64,000 nucleotides of DNA from Hazenella coriacea (GTDB lineage: Bacteria; Bacillota; Bacilli; Thermoactinomycetales; Thermoactinomycetaceae). The DNA lies in contig NZ_SMAG01000003.1 of NCBI RefSeq assembly GCF_004341825.1, forward strand, positions 62,001-126,000, in the 5' to 3' direction. The position numbers and the translations under genes were made by a program. Positions 1 to 8,824 of the stretch are shown one piece after another; within the stretch, counting starts at the first letter, position 1, and each line of letters starts with the position of its first letter. Under the pieces are notes generated by a model, which was not told the DNA's origin, did no database searches, and saw nothing but the letters and a program-made list of their open reading frames with translations.

Positions 1-180
1 CGCCATCACATTGGCAAACAATCCATCCTCTAGTTGAAAATCATCATCAAAGAGTAATTCGAGTCGTTTACGAACAAATAATTTATTTTGACTAGCTAGC
101 TTTTCATGGTATTTGGGAGCTCCACCCGCTTTGACTGAAGCAGTTTTTTCTTCTAGTTGTTGAGTCCATGTTTCTTTCAT
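1..180 (-). CDS. yngE: Acyl-CoA carboxylase carboxyltransferase subunit, N-terminus only
   Basis: This is the first 60 codons of a gene that runs off the left edge. The frame is open from the ATG at 178-180 to base 1. The residues GGAPKYHEK and KLFVRKRLELL are typical of the amino end of propionyl/methylcrotonyl-CoA carboxyltransferase subunits such as B. subtilis YngE. A GAGGAGA ribosome site lies just upstream. It is the last visible gene of the yngH-yngHB-yngG-yngF-yngE order and would transfer carboxyl groups from the biotin carrier to a branched acyl-CoA. Substrate is inferred from the adjacent HMG-CoA lyase. Confidence 0.85.
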   Translation of the reverse strand, partial: MKETWTQQLEEKTASVKAGGAPKYHEKLASQNKLFVRKRLELLFDDDFQLEDGLFANVMA

Positions 181-192
181 GATTTCTTCTCC

Positions 193-969
193 TCACTCTC
201 CATGGTAATTCGGTTTTCGTTTCTCTTTAAATGCCGCTAGGCCCTCTAACCGATCTTGGGTAGGAATTAATATTTCATATGCCTTCGTTTCAAAAGCTAA
301 GCCCACACTGAGTGAAACCTCTAACCCTTGATCGATTGCCGATTTAGCCTGCATCAAAGATAAGGGGGCTTGTTGCTTCATCACTTCAGCCATCTGAAGA
401 GCCACTTCCAGAGATTTTCCTGCAGAAGTGACTTGATTCACTAATCCCAATGACTCTGCTTCATGAGCCGTCACCTTTTTTGCCATAAAAATAAGTTCCT
501 TGGCCTTCGCTTTTCCGATGAGACGTGGAAGACGTTGAGTCCCACCTGCTCCAGGTATAATACCCAGAGAGACCTCTGTCAGACCCATCACCGCTCTTTC
601 ATCTGCCACTCTTAAATCACAAGCAAGTGCCAACTCCATCCCGCCACCTAAAGCGAGACCATTGACAGCAGCAATCACTGGTTTAGGCAACTGTTCAATC
701 TGGTTGAATGTTTCCCGAATCAAACGAATATACTGCCTTACCTGATCCTCGGTGAAAGTCCGTCTTTCTTTAAGATCCGCTCCAGAACAGAATGACTTTT
801 CGCCCTCACCCGTGATGACAACAACTCTTGTGGTGCGATCATGACAAAGCTCCTCGAGGATCTGTGAAAGAGTTTGTAATGTCTCTCGATTAAGACAATT
901 GTAAACCTCGGGTCGCTGGATGGTGAGAATCGAAATCCCATCATTTTTCTCCCATTGAACCACGGACAC
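193..969 (-). CDS. yngF: Enoyl-CoA hydratase (probable methylglutaconyl-CoA hydratase)
   Basis: A 258-residue crotonase-fold protein. The oxyanion-hole region GLALGGGMELALACD and the second catalytic-glutamate segment TEVSLGIIPGAGG are both intact, so hydratase activity is expected. The start is GTG at 967-969, and its ribosome site (AGAGGGAG) lies inside the last codons of the upstream HMG-CoA lyase gene, six bases away. Between a carboxylase and an HMG-CoA lyase, the likely step is hydration of 3-methylglutaconyl-CoA in leucine breakdown. In B. subtilis this operon is expressed in the sporulating mother cell; no sigma-E promoter could be confirmed here. Confidence 0.9.
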   Translation of the reverse strand: MSVVQWEKNDGISILTIQRPEVYNCLNRETLQTLSQILEELCHDRTTRVVVITGEGEKSFCSGADLKERRTFTEDQVRQYIRLIRETFNQIEQLPKPVIAAVNGLALGGGMELALACDLRVADERAVMGLTEVSLGIIPGAGGTQRLPRLIGKAKAKELIFMAKKVTAHEAESLGLVNQVTSAGKSLEVALQMAEVMKQQAPLSLMQAKSAIDQGLEVSLSVGLAFETKAYEILIPTQDRLEGLAAFKEKRKPNYHGE

Positions 970-975
970 TTTTGA

Positions 976-1878
976 TCAACTCCCTCTTTGTTCTTTTTTG
1001 CCTATGATGCTCTTTAATACTTTAGAAGGGAGTTGTTTCCCAAGTTTCTGTTCCACCCAAGCACTTGTTTCACAAAGCAGTTCCAAGTCAATCCCTGTTT
1101 CGATCCCCATCCCATGTAACAGATAGACTAGATCTTCTGTAGCAAGGTTTCCTGCGGCTCCAGGTGCATAGGGACATCCACCCAATCCACCAAAAGATGT
1201 ATCTAGGGTAGTCAGCCCTGATTCCAAAGCGGTATAAGCATTAGCTAAACCCGTTCCATGTGTATCGTGAAAATGTCCTGCTAAGCTTCCCGCAGGAAAT
1301 TGGGTGAATAACTTTTTTAACACTTCTTTGACTTGTATTGGAGTAGCCACTCCAATCGTATCCCCAAGTGAAACTTCATAAACCCCCATCTGAAACAGTC
1401 GCTCACATACCTTCGCTACTTGAGAAATAGCAACTTCTCCCTCATATGGACAACCAAAGACAGTCGATACATAGCCACGTACTTTTTTCCCATGTTTAAT
1501 AGCCTCTTCTACTACTTCTTGCAATACTGGATACGTCTCAGTGATTGATTTATTGATATTTTTAAAATTATGAGTTTCACTCGCTGACATAAATATCGCA
1601 AATTCGTCAACCGAAGATTGGAGGGCTCGTTCCAACCCTTTACGATTTGGAACGAGCGCTCGATAGGTGACTGCGGAATGAAAAGGAAGATCTCCCGCCA
1701 ATTGCTCCGCATCTGCCAACTGTGGAATCCAACGTGGATGAACAAAAGAGGTAACCTCCATGTGACGAATTCCCGAGCGAATCAGTCTATCTAGAATTTC
1801 TCGTTTGATTGCAGTATCAAGGATCTGGTCTTCATTTTGTAAACCATCACGTAAACCCACTTCCACTATGGTGATCAT
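976..1878 (-). CDS. yngG: Hydroxymethylglutaryl-CoA lyase
   Basis: A 300-residue DRE-TIM barrel lyase that splits HMG-CoA into acetoacetate and acetyl-CoA. The opening VEVGLRDGLQNE holds the catalytic and metal-binding Arg-Asp. HFHDTHG is the metal-binding histidine motif, and GGLGGCPYAPGAAGN carries the conserved active-site cysteine loop. Length is usual for the bacterial enzyme. The start ATG follows an AGGAGGT site. It lies 17 bp after the biotin carrier gene and is the last step of leucine degradation in this operon. Confidence 0.93.
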   Translation of the reverse strand: MITIVEVGLRDGLQNEDQILDTAIKREILDRLIRSGIRHMEVTSFVHPRWIPQLADAEQLAGDLPFHSAVTYRALVPNRKGLERALQSSVDEFAIFMSASETHNFKNINKSITETYPVLQEVVEEAIKHGKKVRGYVSTVFGCPYEGEVAISQVAKVCERLFQMGVYEVSLGDTIGVATPIQVKEVLKKLFTQFPAGSLAGHFHDTHGTGLANAYTALESGLTTLDTSFGGLGGCPYAPGAAGNLATEDLVYLLHGMGIETGIDLELLCETSAWVEQKLGKQLPSKVLKSIIGKKEQRGS

Positions 1879-1895
1879 GGCGGACCTCCTCTAAA

Positions 1896-2108
1896 CTACT
1901 CAAGCTCTAGAAGAGCTTCTCCATCTCCGACAAAAGAACCAACCTCAACCTTGACCTCTTTGACAATTCCACCAGCCTCAGCTTGAATGGGCACTTCCAT
2001 TTTCATCGACTCTAAGATCACAACATCCTGTCCCGCCTCTACAGAATCTCCTGGGTTTACCAACACTTGTAAAACTGTTCCTGCCATATTTGATAAAATT
2101 GAAGCCAT
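1896..2108 (-). CDS. yngHB: Biotin carboxyl carrier protein (short)
   Basis: A 70-residue stand-alone biotinyl domain. The motif ESMKMEVP contains the expected biotinylated lysine at residue 36, and the symmetric beta-sandwich pattern (PGDSVEAGQD, EVGSFVGDGEALLELE) covers the whole protein. There is no proline/alanine-rich linker as in fatty-acid AccB, matching the YngHB/BLAP type. It sits directly between the biotin carboxylase and HMG-CoA lyase genes, so it is inferred to carry carboxybiotin for the yngH/yngE acyl-CoA carboxylase. Confidence 0.92.
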   Translation of the reverse strand: MASILSNMAGTVLQVLVNPGDSVEAGQDVVILESMKMEVPIQAEAGGIVKEVKVEVGSFVGDGEALLELE

Positions 2109-2119
2109 TTTCAGTCACC

Positions 2120-3457
2120 TCATCGTTTTATTTTATGAATCAATTGAGTATCATATTTCCCTTCAATAAAGAAAGGATGATCACAAATTTCTAAGAGTAA
2201 TGGGATATTTGTCTTAATTCCCCCTATTTTGAACGAATGAAGAGCCTCTCTACTTTTTGCTAAACATTCCGCTCTATTGGAACCGCTTACAATGCATTTC
2301 GCAATCATGGGATCATAAAAAGGAGACACCTGATTTCCCGCTTTGACACCTGCATCAATTCTTACTCCATCTCCCGTTGGTGGTTCAAAAGAAGTGACAA
2401 GTCCTGGGGATGGCATCATGGTTTGTGGATCTTCAGCATAAACACGGAACTCCATCGCATGACCTTTAGGAGTGATCTCTGCTTGTGAAAAAGGAAGTGG
2501 TTTACCTTCAGCTAAATCTAATTGAAGATCGACCAAGTCCAATCCAGTAATACACTCCGTCACTGGATGCTCCACTTGTAACCGCGTATTCATCTCTAAG
2601 AAATAAAAATTTTCTTCTTCATCCACTAAAAACTCAATGGTCCCTGCTCCTGTATACATGACAGCTTGAGCAGCTTCCACCGCTGTAGCCAATAGTCGCT
2701 GTCGAGTCTGCTCCTTGATCGAAGGAGACAAGCTTTCCTCAATCACTTTCTGGTTCCTTCTCTGAATCGAACACTCCCGTTCAAATAGATGCAAAACTTT
2801 TCCTGCGGAGTCTGCAACAATTTGCACTTCAATGTGCCGGGAACTTTCAATCCACTTTTCCATAAATAAAGTATCGTTTCCAAAATAAGCTTTCGCACGT
2901 GCTTGTGCAGATGGGAAAACCTTCTCCAATTCGTCCACCTGATGGCAGACGTGCATTCCGATTCCACCACCCCCTGCACTTGCTTTAATCATAATGGGAT
3001 AACCCATCTGTTCGGCAGCCAGCTTTGCTTCCTCTATACTATCTAAACCATCTGTGCCAGGTACAACTGGAATCCCTGCTCCCATCATCACCCGACGAGC
3101 AGTCACTTTATCTCCCATATCTGCAATCACTTGGGGTTCAGGCCCAATCCAATTGTAACCGGAATGTTTAACCTTTTCGGCAAAGATGTGGTTTTCAGAT
3201 AATAATCCATAGCCAGGATGGATGGCATCTGCTCCTGTCTTTTGAGCTACCCGTAAAATCGTATCCATCTGCAAATAGCTTTTTGCCACAGGCGGGGGAC
3301 CGATGCAGACTGCTTCATCAGCCGCATGAACGAATGGTAAGTCTTGGTCAGCTTCTGAATAGATCGCCACGGTTTTAATCCCTCGTTGTTGACAAGTACG
3401 AATGATCCGTAACGCTATCTCCCCTCGATTTGCAATTAATACTTTGTGAATAGCCAT
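2120..3457 (-). CDS. yngH: Biotin carboxylase subunit of acyl-CoA carboxylase
   Basis: A 445-residue ATP-grasp enzyme that carboxylates biotin with bicarbonate and ATP. The N-terminal domain reads KVLIANRGEIALRI, the glycine-rich ATP loop is KASAGGGGIGMHV, and EMNTRLQVEHPVTE is the biotin carboxylase signature. Length matches AccC/YngH. It is the first gene of the visible operon; the start follows a GAGGTGA site. The upstream 267 bp also precede the divergent ylbP gene. Adjacent genes indicate a role in leucine-derived acyl-CoA carboxylation and not fatty-acid synthesis. Confidence 0.92.
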   Translation of the reverse strand: MAIHKVLIANRGEIALRIIRTCQQRGIKTVAIYSEADQDLPFVHAADEAVCIGPPPVAKSYLQMDTILRVAQKTGADAIHPGYGLLSENHIFAEKVKHSGYNWIGPEPQVIADMGDKVTARRVMMGAGIPVVPGTDGLDSIEEAKLAAEQMGYPIMIKASAGGGGIGMHVCHQVDELEKVFPSAQARAKAYFGNDTLFMEKWIESSRHIEVQIVADSAGKVLHLFERECSIQRRNQKVIEESLSPSIKEQTRQRLLATAVEAAQAVMYTGAGTIEFLVDEEENFYFLEMNTRLQVEHPVTECITGLDLVDLQLDLAEGKPLPFSQAEITPKGHAMEFRVYAEDPQTMMPSPGLVTSFEPPTGDGVRIDAGVKAGNQVSPFYDPMIAKCIVSGSNRAECLAKSREALHSFKIGGIKTNIPLLLEICDHPFFIEGKYDTQLIHKIKR

Positions 3458-3724
3458 AGGTCACCTCATTATAAAAGAATATTTCTTGGGGATCTCTCTG
3501 GGTAAAAACATAAATCTATTTGAAGATGTTCGACAATCACTCTTTTTAATCCTTCTTAAATGAAAACCTTTTCATTTTGATTTGTTTTTAAGAGGCTGGT
3601 AATCATTGGATGATCAACACGACTGCTAAAGCCTCATGTTATCAAGCACTGGAGTCGATTTATCTAACAGGCTTTGATACAATAAAAAAGAGCAAATTCC
3701 CCTTTTATGATGGGAGGCAATGAG

Positions 3725-4198
3725 ATGACTCCGTATAAAGTAGAACAACTCAAAATCAATTATAAGACATTAGAAGAATTTCAAAAGTTCCGAGAGTATG
3801 GTTTACCAGAACTGTCCATGTTGGAAGACCTACAAGCAAATATTATAGAAAACGATAACCGCTCCCCTTTTTATGGAATTTATCAAGATGGGCACCTAGC
3901 CGCACGAATCAGTCTCTATCACATTGATGCTAAATATGATCGTTACTTTGAACCAGCTCAAGACTATTATGAGATTTGGAAACTTGAGGTGTTACCACAA
4001 TATCGTCAGCAAGGGATGGGGTCAGCTCTCATCTCCTACACAAAAAATTTATCACTTCCAGTGAAAACCAACGCACGCCATCGGTCTGATCCATTTTGGT
4101 TAAAGATGGGTTTTCAGCCGGTTCATTATAATCCGGTCAGAGATCGTGGAGAAAGCCCTTTTGTCTGGCTTCCTTCAGGGGTCTCATTAAAAGATTGA
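3725..4198 (+). CDS. ylbP: GNAT-family N-acetyltransferase YlbP
   Basis: A 157-residue acetyltransferase of the YlbP type. The acetyl-CoA binding motif A is visible as LEVLPQYRQQGMGSALI, followed by the C-terminal segment DPFWLKMGFQPV. The start is placed at ATG 3725 because GGGAGG at 3712-3717 is seven bases upstream; in-frame ATGs at 3707 and 3710 overlap that site. It converges on ylbO, with a shared terminator between them. The same ylbO-ylbP pairing occurs in B. subtilis. The acetylated substrate is unknown. Confidence 0.85.
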   Translation: MTPYKVEQLKINYKTLEEFQKFREYGLPELSMLEDLQANIIENDNRSPFYGIYQDGHLAARISLYHIDAKYDRYFEPAQDYYEIWKLEVLPQYRQQGMGSALISYTKNLSLPVKTNARHRSDPFWLKMGFQPVHYNPVRDRGESPFVWLPSGVSLKD

Positions 4199-4206
4199 AG
4201 TGATAA

Positions 4207-4239
4207 AAAGACCCACGGTCTCCAAGATTGTGGGTCTTT
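4207..4239. terminator. Bidirectional intrinsic terminator between ylbP and ylbO
   Basis: Ten-base arms AAAGACCCAC and GTGGGTCTTT flank a 13-base loop, with A-rich and T-rich flanks. It lies between two convergent genes and can serve both. Confidence 0.85.
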
Positions 4240-4246
4240 GCTTTCG

Positions 4247-4870
4247 TTATTTTTTTTCTACACGCTCTAGATTCCCGTTTGCTTCCATTCTGAATTTAGT
4301 TTGATTACTAGCTTCCTCTTCATTCACAAACAGAGCCATTTTACGAGCACGTTCCATGATTTGCACTAGAGTTTTATAGTCATCATTAACCAATCGATAA
4401 TCACTCTGTACGTGGTTCAGTTGACTCTTCATCTCCTTATTCTCTCGCTCAAGCTTTAGCATTCGTAACTCTCTGTCTTCCAACTCTTTTTCTAATTGCT
4501 TTTGTTGTCTTCGTAAATCGTTCACTTCGTTTTTATGTTGTCTCAAAAATCGAATGATATGGTCAAGAGAGTAACTAGGATCTTCCATCGAACCATACTC
4601 TTCTTCATGTGTCCGAAAAGAAGAAAGCCTACCTCTTTCTTGACTTTTTTTGTGCCTTTGCGACTTAGCAATCTGAATCGCCGCTTCATATTTTTTGCGA
4701 ACAGTGCTATTCCAACGGAATCCACAAGCTGCAGGAGTTCTTCCGAGCTTTTCGGCAACCTCCTCAAAAGCAGACAATTGTGTACCTCCGTCACGAATAT
4801 GTCGCAGTGTAACCTCTGCTAAGATCATATCATCATCAGGTGTCCATGCATCTTGGCGTTTGACAACCAT
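4247..4870 (-). CDS. ylbO: RsfA-family transcription factor (YlbO-like)
   Basis: A 207-residue DNA-binding protein. The first 60 residues form a Myb/SANT-like domain ([19 protein letters not shown], then [12 protein letters not shown]) typical of RsfA-family prespore regulators. Residues about 100-170 are a charged heptad-rich coiled coil, probably for dimerisation. The start at 4870 is chosen because AGGAGGT lies eight bases upstream; an earlier in-frame ATG lacks a site. In B. subtilis the family acts in sporulation. The target genes here are unknown. The gene starts about 170 bp from a dispersed intergenic repeat. Confidence 0.85.
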   Translation of the reverse strand: MVVKRQDAWTPDDDMILAEVTLRHIRDGGTQLSAFEEVAEKLGRTPAACGFRWNSTVRKKYEAAIQIAKSQRHKKSQERGRLSSFRTHEEEYGSMEDPSYSLDHIIRFLRQHKNEVNDLRRQQKQLEKELEDRELRMLKLERENKEMKSQLNHVQSDYRLVNDDYKTLVQIMERARKMALFVNEEEASNQTKFRMEANGNLERVEKK

Positions 4871-5038
4871 GCTAGTACCTCCTATCATGCCTCTAGCATA
4901 CATAGTCCTATAAACATCCGTACTTTACTGTATGCAAATGATATAAATCATAGTATATAGCTCTACTAATTTTTATTACCAAGAGCAGCTGGAAGTATAC
5001 CTGATGAAATCTATTATGAACATTTTCAGTCACATATT

Positions 5039-5140
5039 GATCCAAACTCCGTCGGGTCGCTAGTTCTCTGTCTCGCTCTCGGATCGAATCCACAAAAGTC
5101 GTTCGTCAGAAAAATACCTCTCCTCCGAGGTTCATTAGAT
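5039..5140 (+). repeat. Dispersed intergenic repeat, copy C
   Basis: Starts GATCCAAACTCCGTCGGGTC, then a TTCTCTGTCTC segment, ACAAAAGTCGTTCGTCAG, and CTCCGAGGTTC. The same blocks in the same order occur at 50102-50256 and 61639-61800 and, with the middle removed, on the minus strand at 43497-43595. It occupies the gap between a crotonase gene and ylbO. The right third is diverged relative to the other copies. Confidence 0.75.
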
Positions 5141-5213
5141 CATGTCTGATTCTCTCGGATTTTGTGCACCCATCATTTTTAAATCTAGTCCACGTTTTCT
5201 TTTAGGAAAACTA

Positions 5214-5984
5214 TCATGTCTTTTTTCGAGTCCTCTGCAAGAAAGATTCCACCGCTTGGTGGTGTTCATCACTCTCCCAACAGCGGGAGCAATGAGTAGC
5301 TTCCAATTGGTATAAAGGTTGGTTGAGTTGAACGCCATCCATTTGATTCGTTAAGTTTTTATAAGCTTGGATTACTGAAAGAGGAGCTTGCGTAAATTTT
5401 TTGGCATACTGCTCAATCTCATCTACAAAGGCATCAGAGCCCACCAGTGAATCGACTAATCCAATCTGTTTGGCCTGTTCCGCTGATATCTTTTCACCTG
5501 TAAGCAACATCTTTAACGCTTCACTTTTTCCCACTTTCCTGATCAATCGAGTCGCACCACCCCAACCTGCCGTAATGGCTAATTTCACTTGGATCATGCC
5601 AAATTGAGCAGATGGAGAAGCCAAACAAAAATCACAGCTTGTTACAATTTCGCAACCCCCACCAACTGCTACTCCTTCCACCGCAGCAATCGTCACTTTC
5701 TCGGATTGATTGAATCTCTCTAGGATCCTACCCATCCGTTCCATCACCGGATAGATTTCTTGCTCTGTCTTTAGTTGATGAAGTTCCGCTACATCTCCCC
5801 CAGAGGCAAATGCTTTTGAATCGCCAATGAGAACTAACACTTTTATTTCTGGATCTATAGACCATTCATCCAATATTTGTTCCAACTCTGTCATCATTTG
5901 TTGATTGACAGCATTGCGAACTTCCGGTCTATGAAAGCGAATCCATCCAATTCCATCTCGTTTTGAACAAATAAGTGTCTGCAT
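5214..5984 (-). CDS. Enoyl-CoA hydratase/isomerase family protein with altered active site
   Basis: A 256-residue crotonase-fold protein, distinct from the one at 193-969. The oxyanion-hole segment GVAVGGGCEIVTSCD is present with the first catalytic glutamate. The second catalytic glutamate (E in EVSLGIIPG of the paralogue) is replaced by glutamine in IQVKLAITAGWGG. Start 5984 is preferred because AAAGGATG sits just upstream; the longer open frame has no ribosome site and would overlap the divergent yqgY promoter. Single gene, divergent from yqgY. Hydratase activity is doubtful; an isomerase or other crotonase reaction is possible. Confidence 0.8.
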   Translation of the reverse strand: MQTLICSKRDGIGWIRFHRPEVRNAVNQQMMTELEQILDEWSIDPEIKVLVLIGDSKAFASGGDVAELHQLKTEQEIYPVMERMGRILERFNQSEKVTIAAVEGVAVGGGCEIVTSCDFCLASPSAQFGMIQVKLAITAGWGGATRLIRKVGKSEALKMLLTGEKISAEQAKQIGLVDSLVGSDAFVDEIEQYAKKFTQAPLSVIQAYKNLTNQMDGVQLNQPLYQLEATHCSRCWESDEHHQAVESFLQRTRKKT

Positions 5985-6007
5985 TTTGAACATCCTTTCC
6001 GTATCGC

Positions 6008-6036
6008 TTGATACACAGGTAGGTGAAAGGTATAAT
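6008..6036 (+). promoter_or_regulatory. Sigma-A type promoter for yqgY
   Basis: TTGATA at 6008-6013 and a perfect TATAAT at 6031-6036 are separated by exactly 17 bp, giving a start about 60 bp before yqgY. Confidence 0.65.
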
Positions 6037-6104
6037 AAATCTGTATTGACAGTGGAAGACGACTCAATTTTTACGTCAGCATCACAAAGGAAGGAGTGGG
6101 ACAA

Positions 6105-6329
6105 TTGGGCCGCATGTTCCGCGTACTAGGTTTTTGGACCTTCGTCATCGCACTTTTATTTTTAGCGGGTGGCATGTATATACCTGCAGGTCTCTTTTTA
6201 GCGCAAACGATTGCATTTGTGGTATTAGGCTACCTCAACTTCACTGAGAAAACCTATATGTACTTATTTGGCGGGTATATGTTCGTTTCTTTTTTAGCAA
6301 TGGTAGGTTATTCTACTTTTATGATGTAA
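6105..6329 (+). CDS. yqgY: DUF2626 small membrane protein YqgY
   Basis: A 74-residue, almost wholly hydrophobic protein with about three membrane helices, of the DUF2626/YqgY family (RMFRVLGFW at the start, GYLNFTEKTYMYLFGGYM in the middle). The TTG at 6105 is preferred as start: AAGGAG at 6091-6096 is eight bases upstream, and the resulting MGRMFRVLGFW lines up with YqgY homologues. An in-frame ATG lies nine bases later at a poor distance. A promoter upstream and a terminator downstream make it monocistronic. Function unknown. Confidence 0.85.
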   Translation: MGRMFRVLGFWTFVIALLFLAGGMYIPAGLFLAQTIAFVVLGYLNFTEKTYMYLFGGYMFVSFLAMVGYSTFMM

Positions 6330-6357
6330 GACAAACAACCGCCTATGATTTATTTCA

Positions 6358-6383
6358 AGCTCCCATCGATGGGGGCTTTTTAT
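6358..6383 (+). terminator. Intrinsic terminator of yqgY
   Basis: AGCTCCCAT and ATGGGGGCT pair (one G-T pair) around a two-base loop, followed by TTTTTAT. Confidence 0.8.
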
Positions 6384-6435
6384 TTAAAGAGAAAAAGGAG
6401 CCAGTCCTAGCTAGACTGACTCCTCATCAGATGGG

Positions 6436-7635
6436 TTATGCCTCAGAATGAATGCTAGGAATTTGAACTGCTGGCTCTACATCCGCTTCATAATCTACAG
6501 CTTCATTTTCAAAGCCAAATAGTTGGAAAAACTCACGACGATACCCTTCAATGTCTGAGATCTCAGATAAGTTTTCACTACTTACTTGCTCCCACCGCTT
6601 AACCACTTCTTGTTGAATTTCTTCAATCATTTCAAGGTTATCGACTCGAATCCGACCTCTTTCATCAACACGAGTCTCTTTTTCACCATACAATTCTTCT
6701 GCAAACAGTCGGTACATTTGTTCAATACAACCCTCATGTAAACCTTTCTCTTTCATTACATCAAAGAGAAGAGAGATATAAAGAGGAACAACAGGAATTG
6801 CTGAGCTAGATTGGGTCACAACAGCTTTATTCACGGAGACAAATGCTCGTCCTCCACGTGACTTTAACTTATTAGAAATTTCATGCGCTGTCGCCTCCAA
6901 GTGATCTTTTGCCTTCCCAACTGTCCCCTCGCGATAAATCGCATGAGTAATTTCGGGTCCAATATAAGAGTAAGCAAGAGTCGTCACCCCGTCAGCCAAT
7001 ACACCCGCTTCATCTAAAGCATCGATCCACATTCCCCAATCTTCGCCACCCATTACAGCAATGGTATTTCGAATCTCTTCTTCCACGGCTGGCTCTAAGG
7101 TAAGCTCTGATACTTTTCCAGTATGAAAGTCAACCGTTTTATTGGAGTATGCTTCACCAATCGGTTTAAGAACAGATGAAAAAACCTCCCCAGTTACTGG
7201 ATGAACCCGCTTCGGAGCTGCTAAGCTATAAATAATTAAATCGACTTGACCCCAATCTTTTTTAATCAGATCGATAGTTTGCTGTTTAATTTCGTTAGAA
7301 AAAGCATCTCCATTAATACTTTTCGCATATAATCCTGCTTGTTGCGCAGCCCCTTCAAATGCTGCTGTATTATACCAACCAGCTGTGGCTGTACGATTGC
7401 CTGAACTAGGTTTTTCAAAGAAAACACCAATTGTCTCTGCTCCAGCACCCATGGAAGCTACAATCCGAGAAGCAAGACCATAACCAGTCGAAGATCCAAT
7501 CACTAACACTTTTTTAGGTCCTTCAATATGTGGTTGATTCTTAACATATGCAATCTGTTCATTTACCTCTGCTTGACAACCAGTTGGATGAGCAGTAGTA
7601 CAAATAAACCCACGAAACTTTGGTTTGATCATCAT
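6436..7635 (-). CDS. fabV: Trans-2-enoyl-CoA/ACP reductase FabV
   Basis: A 399-residue reductase that uses NADH to reduce the trans-2 double bond of enoyl-ACP or enoyl-CoA. The opening IKPKFRGFICTTAHPTGC is diagnostic for FabV/TER. A glycine-rich cofactor loop reads GSSTGYGLASR, and the Tyr-x8-Lys catalytic pair lies in the YSYIGPEITHAIYREGTVGK stretch. Length matches the family (about 400). Start 7635 is chosen by the AGAGGT site and by homologues. It lies 32 bp after a methyltransferase gene on the same strand. FabV is usually insensitive to triclosan; that is family knowledge, not tested here. Confidence 0.93.
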   Translation of the reverse strand: MMIKPKFRGFICTTAHPTGCQAEVNEQIAYVKNQPHIEGPKKVLVIGSSTGYGLASRIVASMGAGAETIGVFFEKPSSGNRTATAGWYNTAAFEGAAQQAGLYAKSINGDAFSNEIKQQTIDLIKKDWGQVDLIIYSLAAPKRVHPVTGEVFSSVLKPIGEAYSNKTVDFHTGKVSELTLEPAVEEEIRNTIAVMGGEDWGMWIDALDEAGVLADGVTTLAYSYIGPEITHAIYREGTVGKAKDHLEATAHEISNKLKSRGGRAFVSVNKAVVTQSSSAIPVVPLYISLLFDVMKEKGLHEGCIEQMYRLFAEELYGEKETRVDERGRIRVDNLEMIEEIQQEVVKRWEQVSSENLSEISDIEGYRREFFQLFGFENEAVDYEADVEPAVQIPSIHSEA

Positions 7636-7667
7636 CAAATATACAACCTCTTTCATCTTAAATTCAG

Positions 7668-8777
7668 TTAACTTTCTTTCAGGACAATATTTTTCACCTG
7701 TAAATTTGCGAGAAATGCCTCTCCCATCGCATGAGGATGGATCAATTGATGGACGACTCTCATTTTTTTGGCTTCTTGACTAAAAGGATCTAAAATCGGC
7801 TCCCTTGGCAAATGATCTAAGATCCCTGTCCGCAGTAAAAATTGGCTTTGTGAAAGGGTAAAAATCGTTTCAAGACCTACCTCTTTCCCCCACTTTTCCA
7901 ACCATTCAAAATTAACATTTGCGGTTAAGTCAGTTTCACCTGGATCTTGTAACCAATTGTTATGTAACTGATGCTGGCGAAAACCACGTAAAGTCCCATC
8001 TGAACGTACCAACAAATCTTGAGTACATCCCCCGTAATCAACGGTTAACAGATATCCTTTTTCCATCCATGTGGCAATTTCTTTGAGCCAACGGCGTGCC
8101 TCGATGTGGATTTCTAACACTTGCCCGTCAGCCCCTTCGATCGGAGTCTCTTGCAGAAACTCTACCAACTCTTGGGAAGAAAGCTCATTCCAACTCTCAT
8201 AAAATGATTGTTGAGATGAATCCACAACGATAAACGATTCTAGCCATTGTCCTCCTTCTCTTTTTATCCGATAAACAGGGAAGGCGTCAACTAGTTCGTT
8301 ACTATACAGAATACTAAAAGGAGAAGGAGGAATCTTGGAAATCTGTTCCACCCATTCGATCTCAACAGGACAAGTAGCCAACAGTTCTTGTTGTAAACGG
8401 CGATGGTAAGAACTTGTTTCTACGATAATCACTGAGAGTTGAGAGGGATTTTGTCCCGCTTCTAGTAAGCCTCGAATCACCTGCTCCGTAAGACGTCCAT
8501 CTCCAGCACCCATCTCCACACATGTCCAAGCTTGATCATGAGCTTCAGGCTTCTGTAGACGATAAAACCAGTGCCCTAAAACTTTTCCAAACAACTCTCC
8601 GACATGAGCATTGGTGAAAAAGTCCCCATTTTTTCCGAGCTTCTGTTGTTCCCGGCGATAATATCCCCATTGCGGATGGTAAAGTGCCAGTTCCATAAAA
8701 CGTTTACAAGAGATCCGATGGTGTGGGTTCTGATTCATCTCGTTTAAGATCAATGAATGAAGTGGATTCGCATTCAT
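7668..8777 (-). CDS. SAM-dependent methyltransferase, MidA/NDUFAF7 family (COG1565)
   Basis: A 369-residue protein. The N-terminal YHPQWGYYRREQQKLGKNGDFFTNAHVGELFG segment (split across residues 32-65) is the family hallmark, followed by the SAM-binding EMGAGDGRLTEQV motif and YSNELVDAFPVYR. Mitochondrial relatives methylate an arginine of a complex I subunit; the bacterial substrate is unknown. The start follows GAGGAGA. It lies between fabV and the thiol-redox genes on the same strand and could be co-transcribed with them. Confidence 0.85.
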   Translation of the reverse strand: MNANPLHSLILNEMNQNPHHRISCKRFMELALYHPQWGYYRREQQKLGKNGDFFTNAHVGELFGKVLGHWFYRLQKPEAHDQAWTCVEMGAGDGRLTEQVIRGLLEAGQNPSQLSVIIVETSSYHRRLQQELLATCPVEIEWVEQISKIPPSPFSILYSNELVDAFPVYRIKREGGQWLESFIVVDSSQQSFYESWNELSSQELVEFLQETPIEGADGQVLEIHIEARRWLKEIATWMEKGYLLTVDYGGCTQDLLVRSDGTLRGFRQHQLHNNWLQDPGETDLTANVNFEWLEKWGKEVGLETIFTLSQSQFLLRTGILDHLPREPILDPFSQEAKKMRVVHQLIHPHAMGEAFLANLQVKNIVLKES

Positions 8778-8824
8778 CGTAGTCTCCTCTCATGCGAAAG
8801 GTTCATTAAATATTACACACTATA

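Noticed and set aside
4908-5338. Two minus-strand open frames of 61 and 67 codons
   Set aside because: One covers repeat copy C and the other overlaps the real crotonase gene; neither has a ribosome site.
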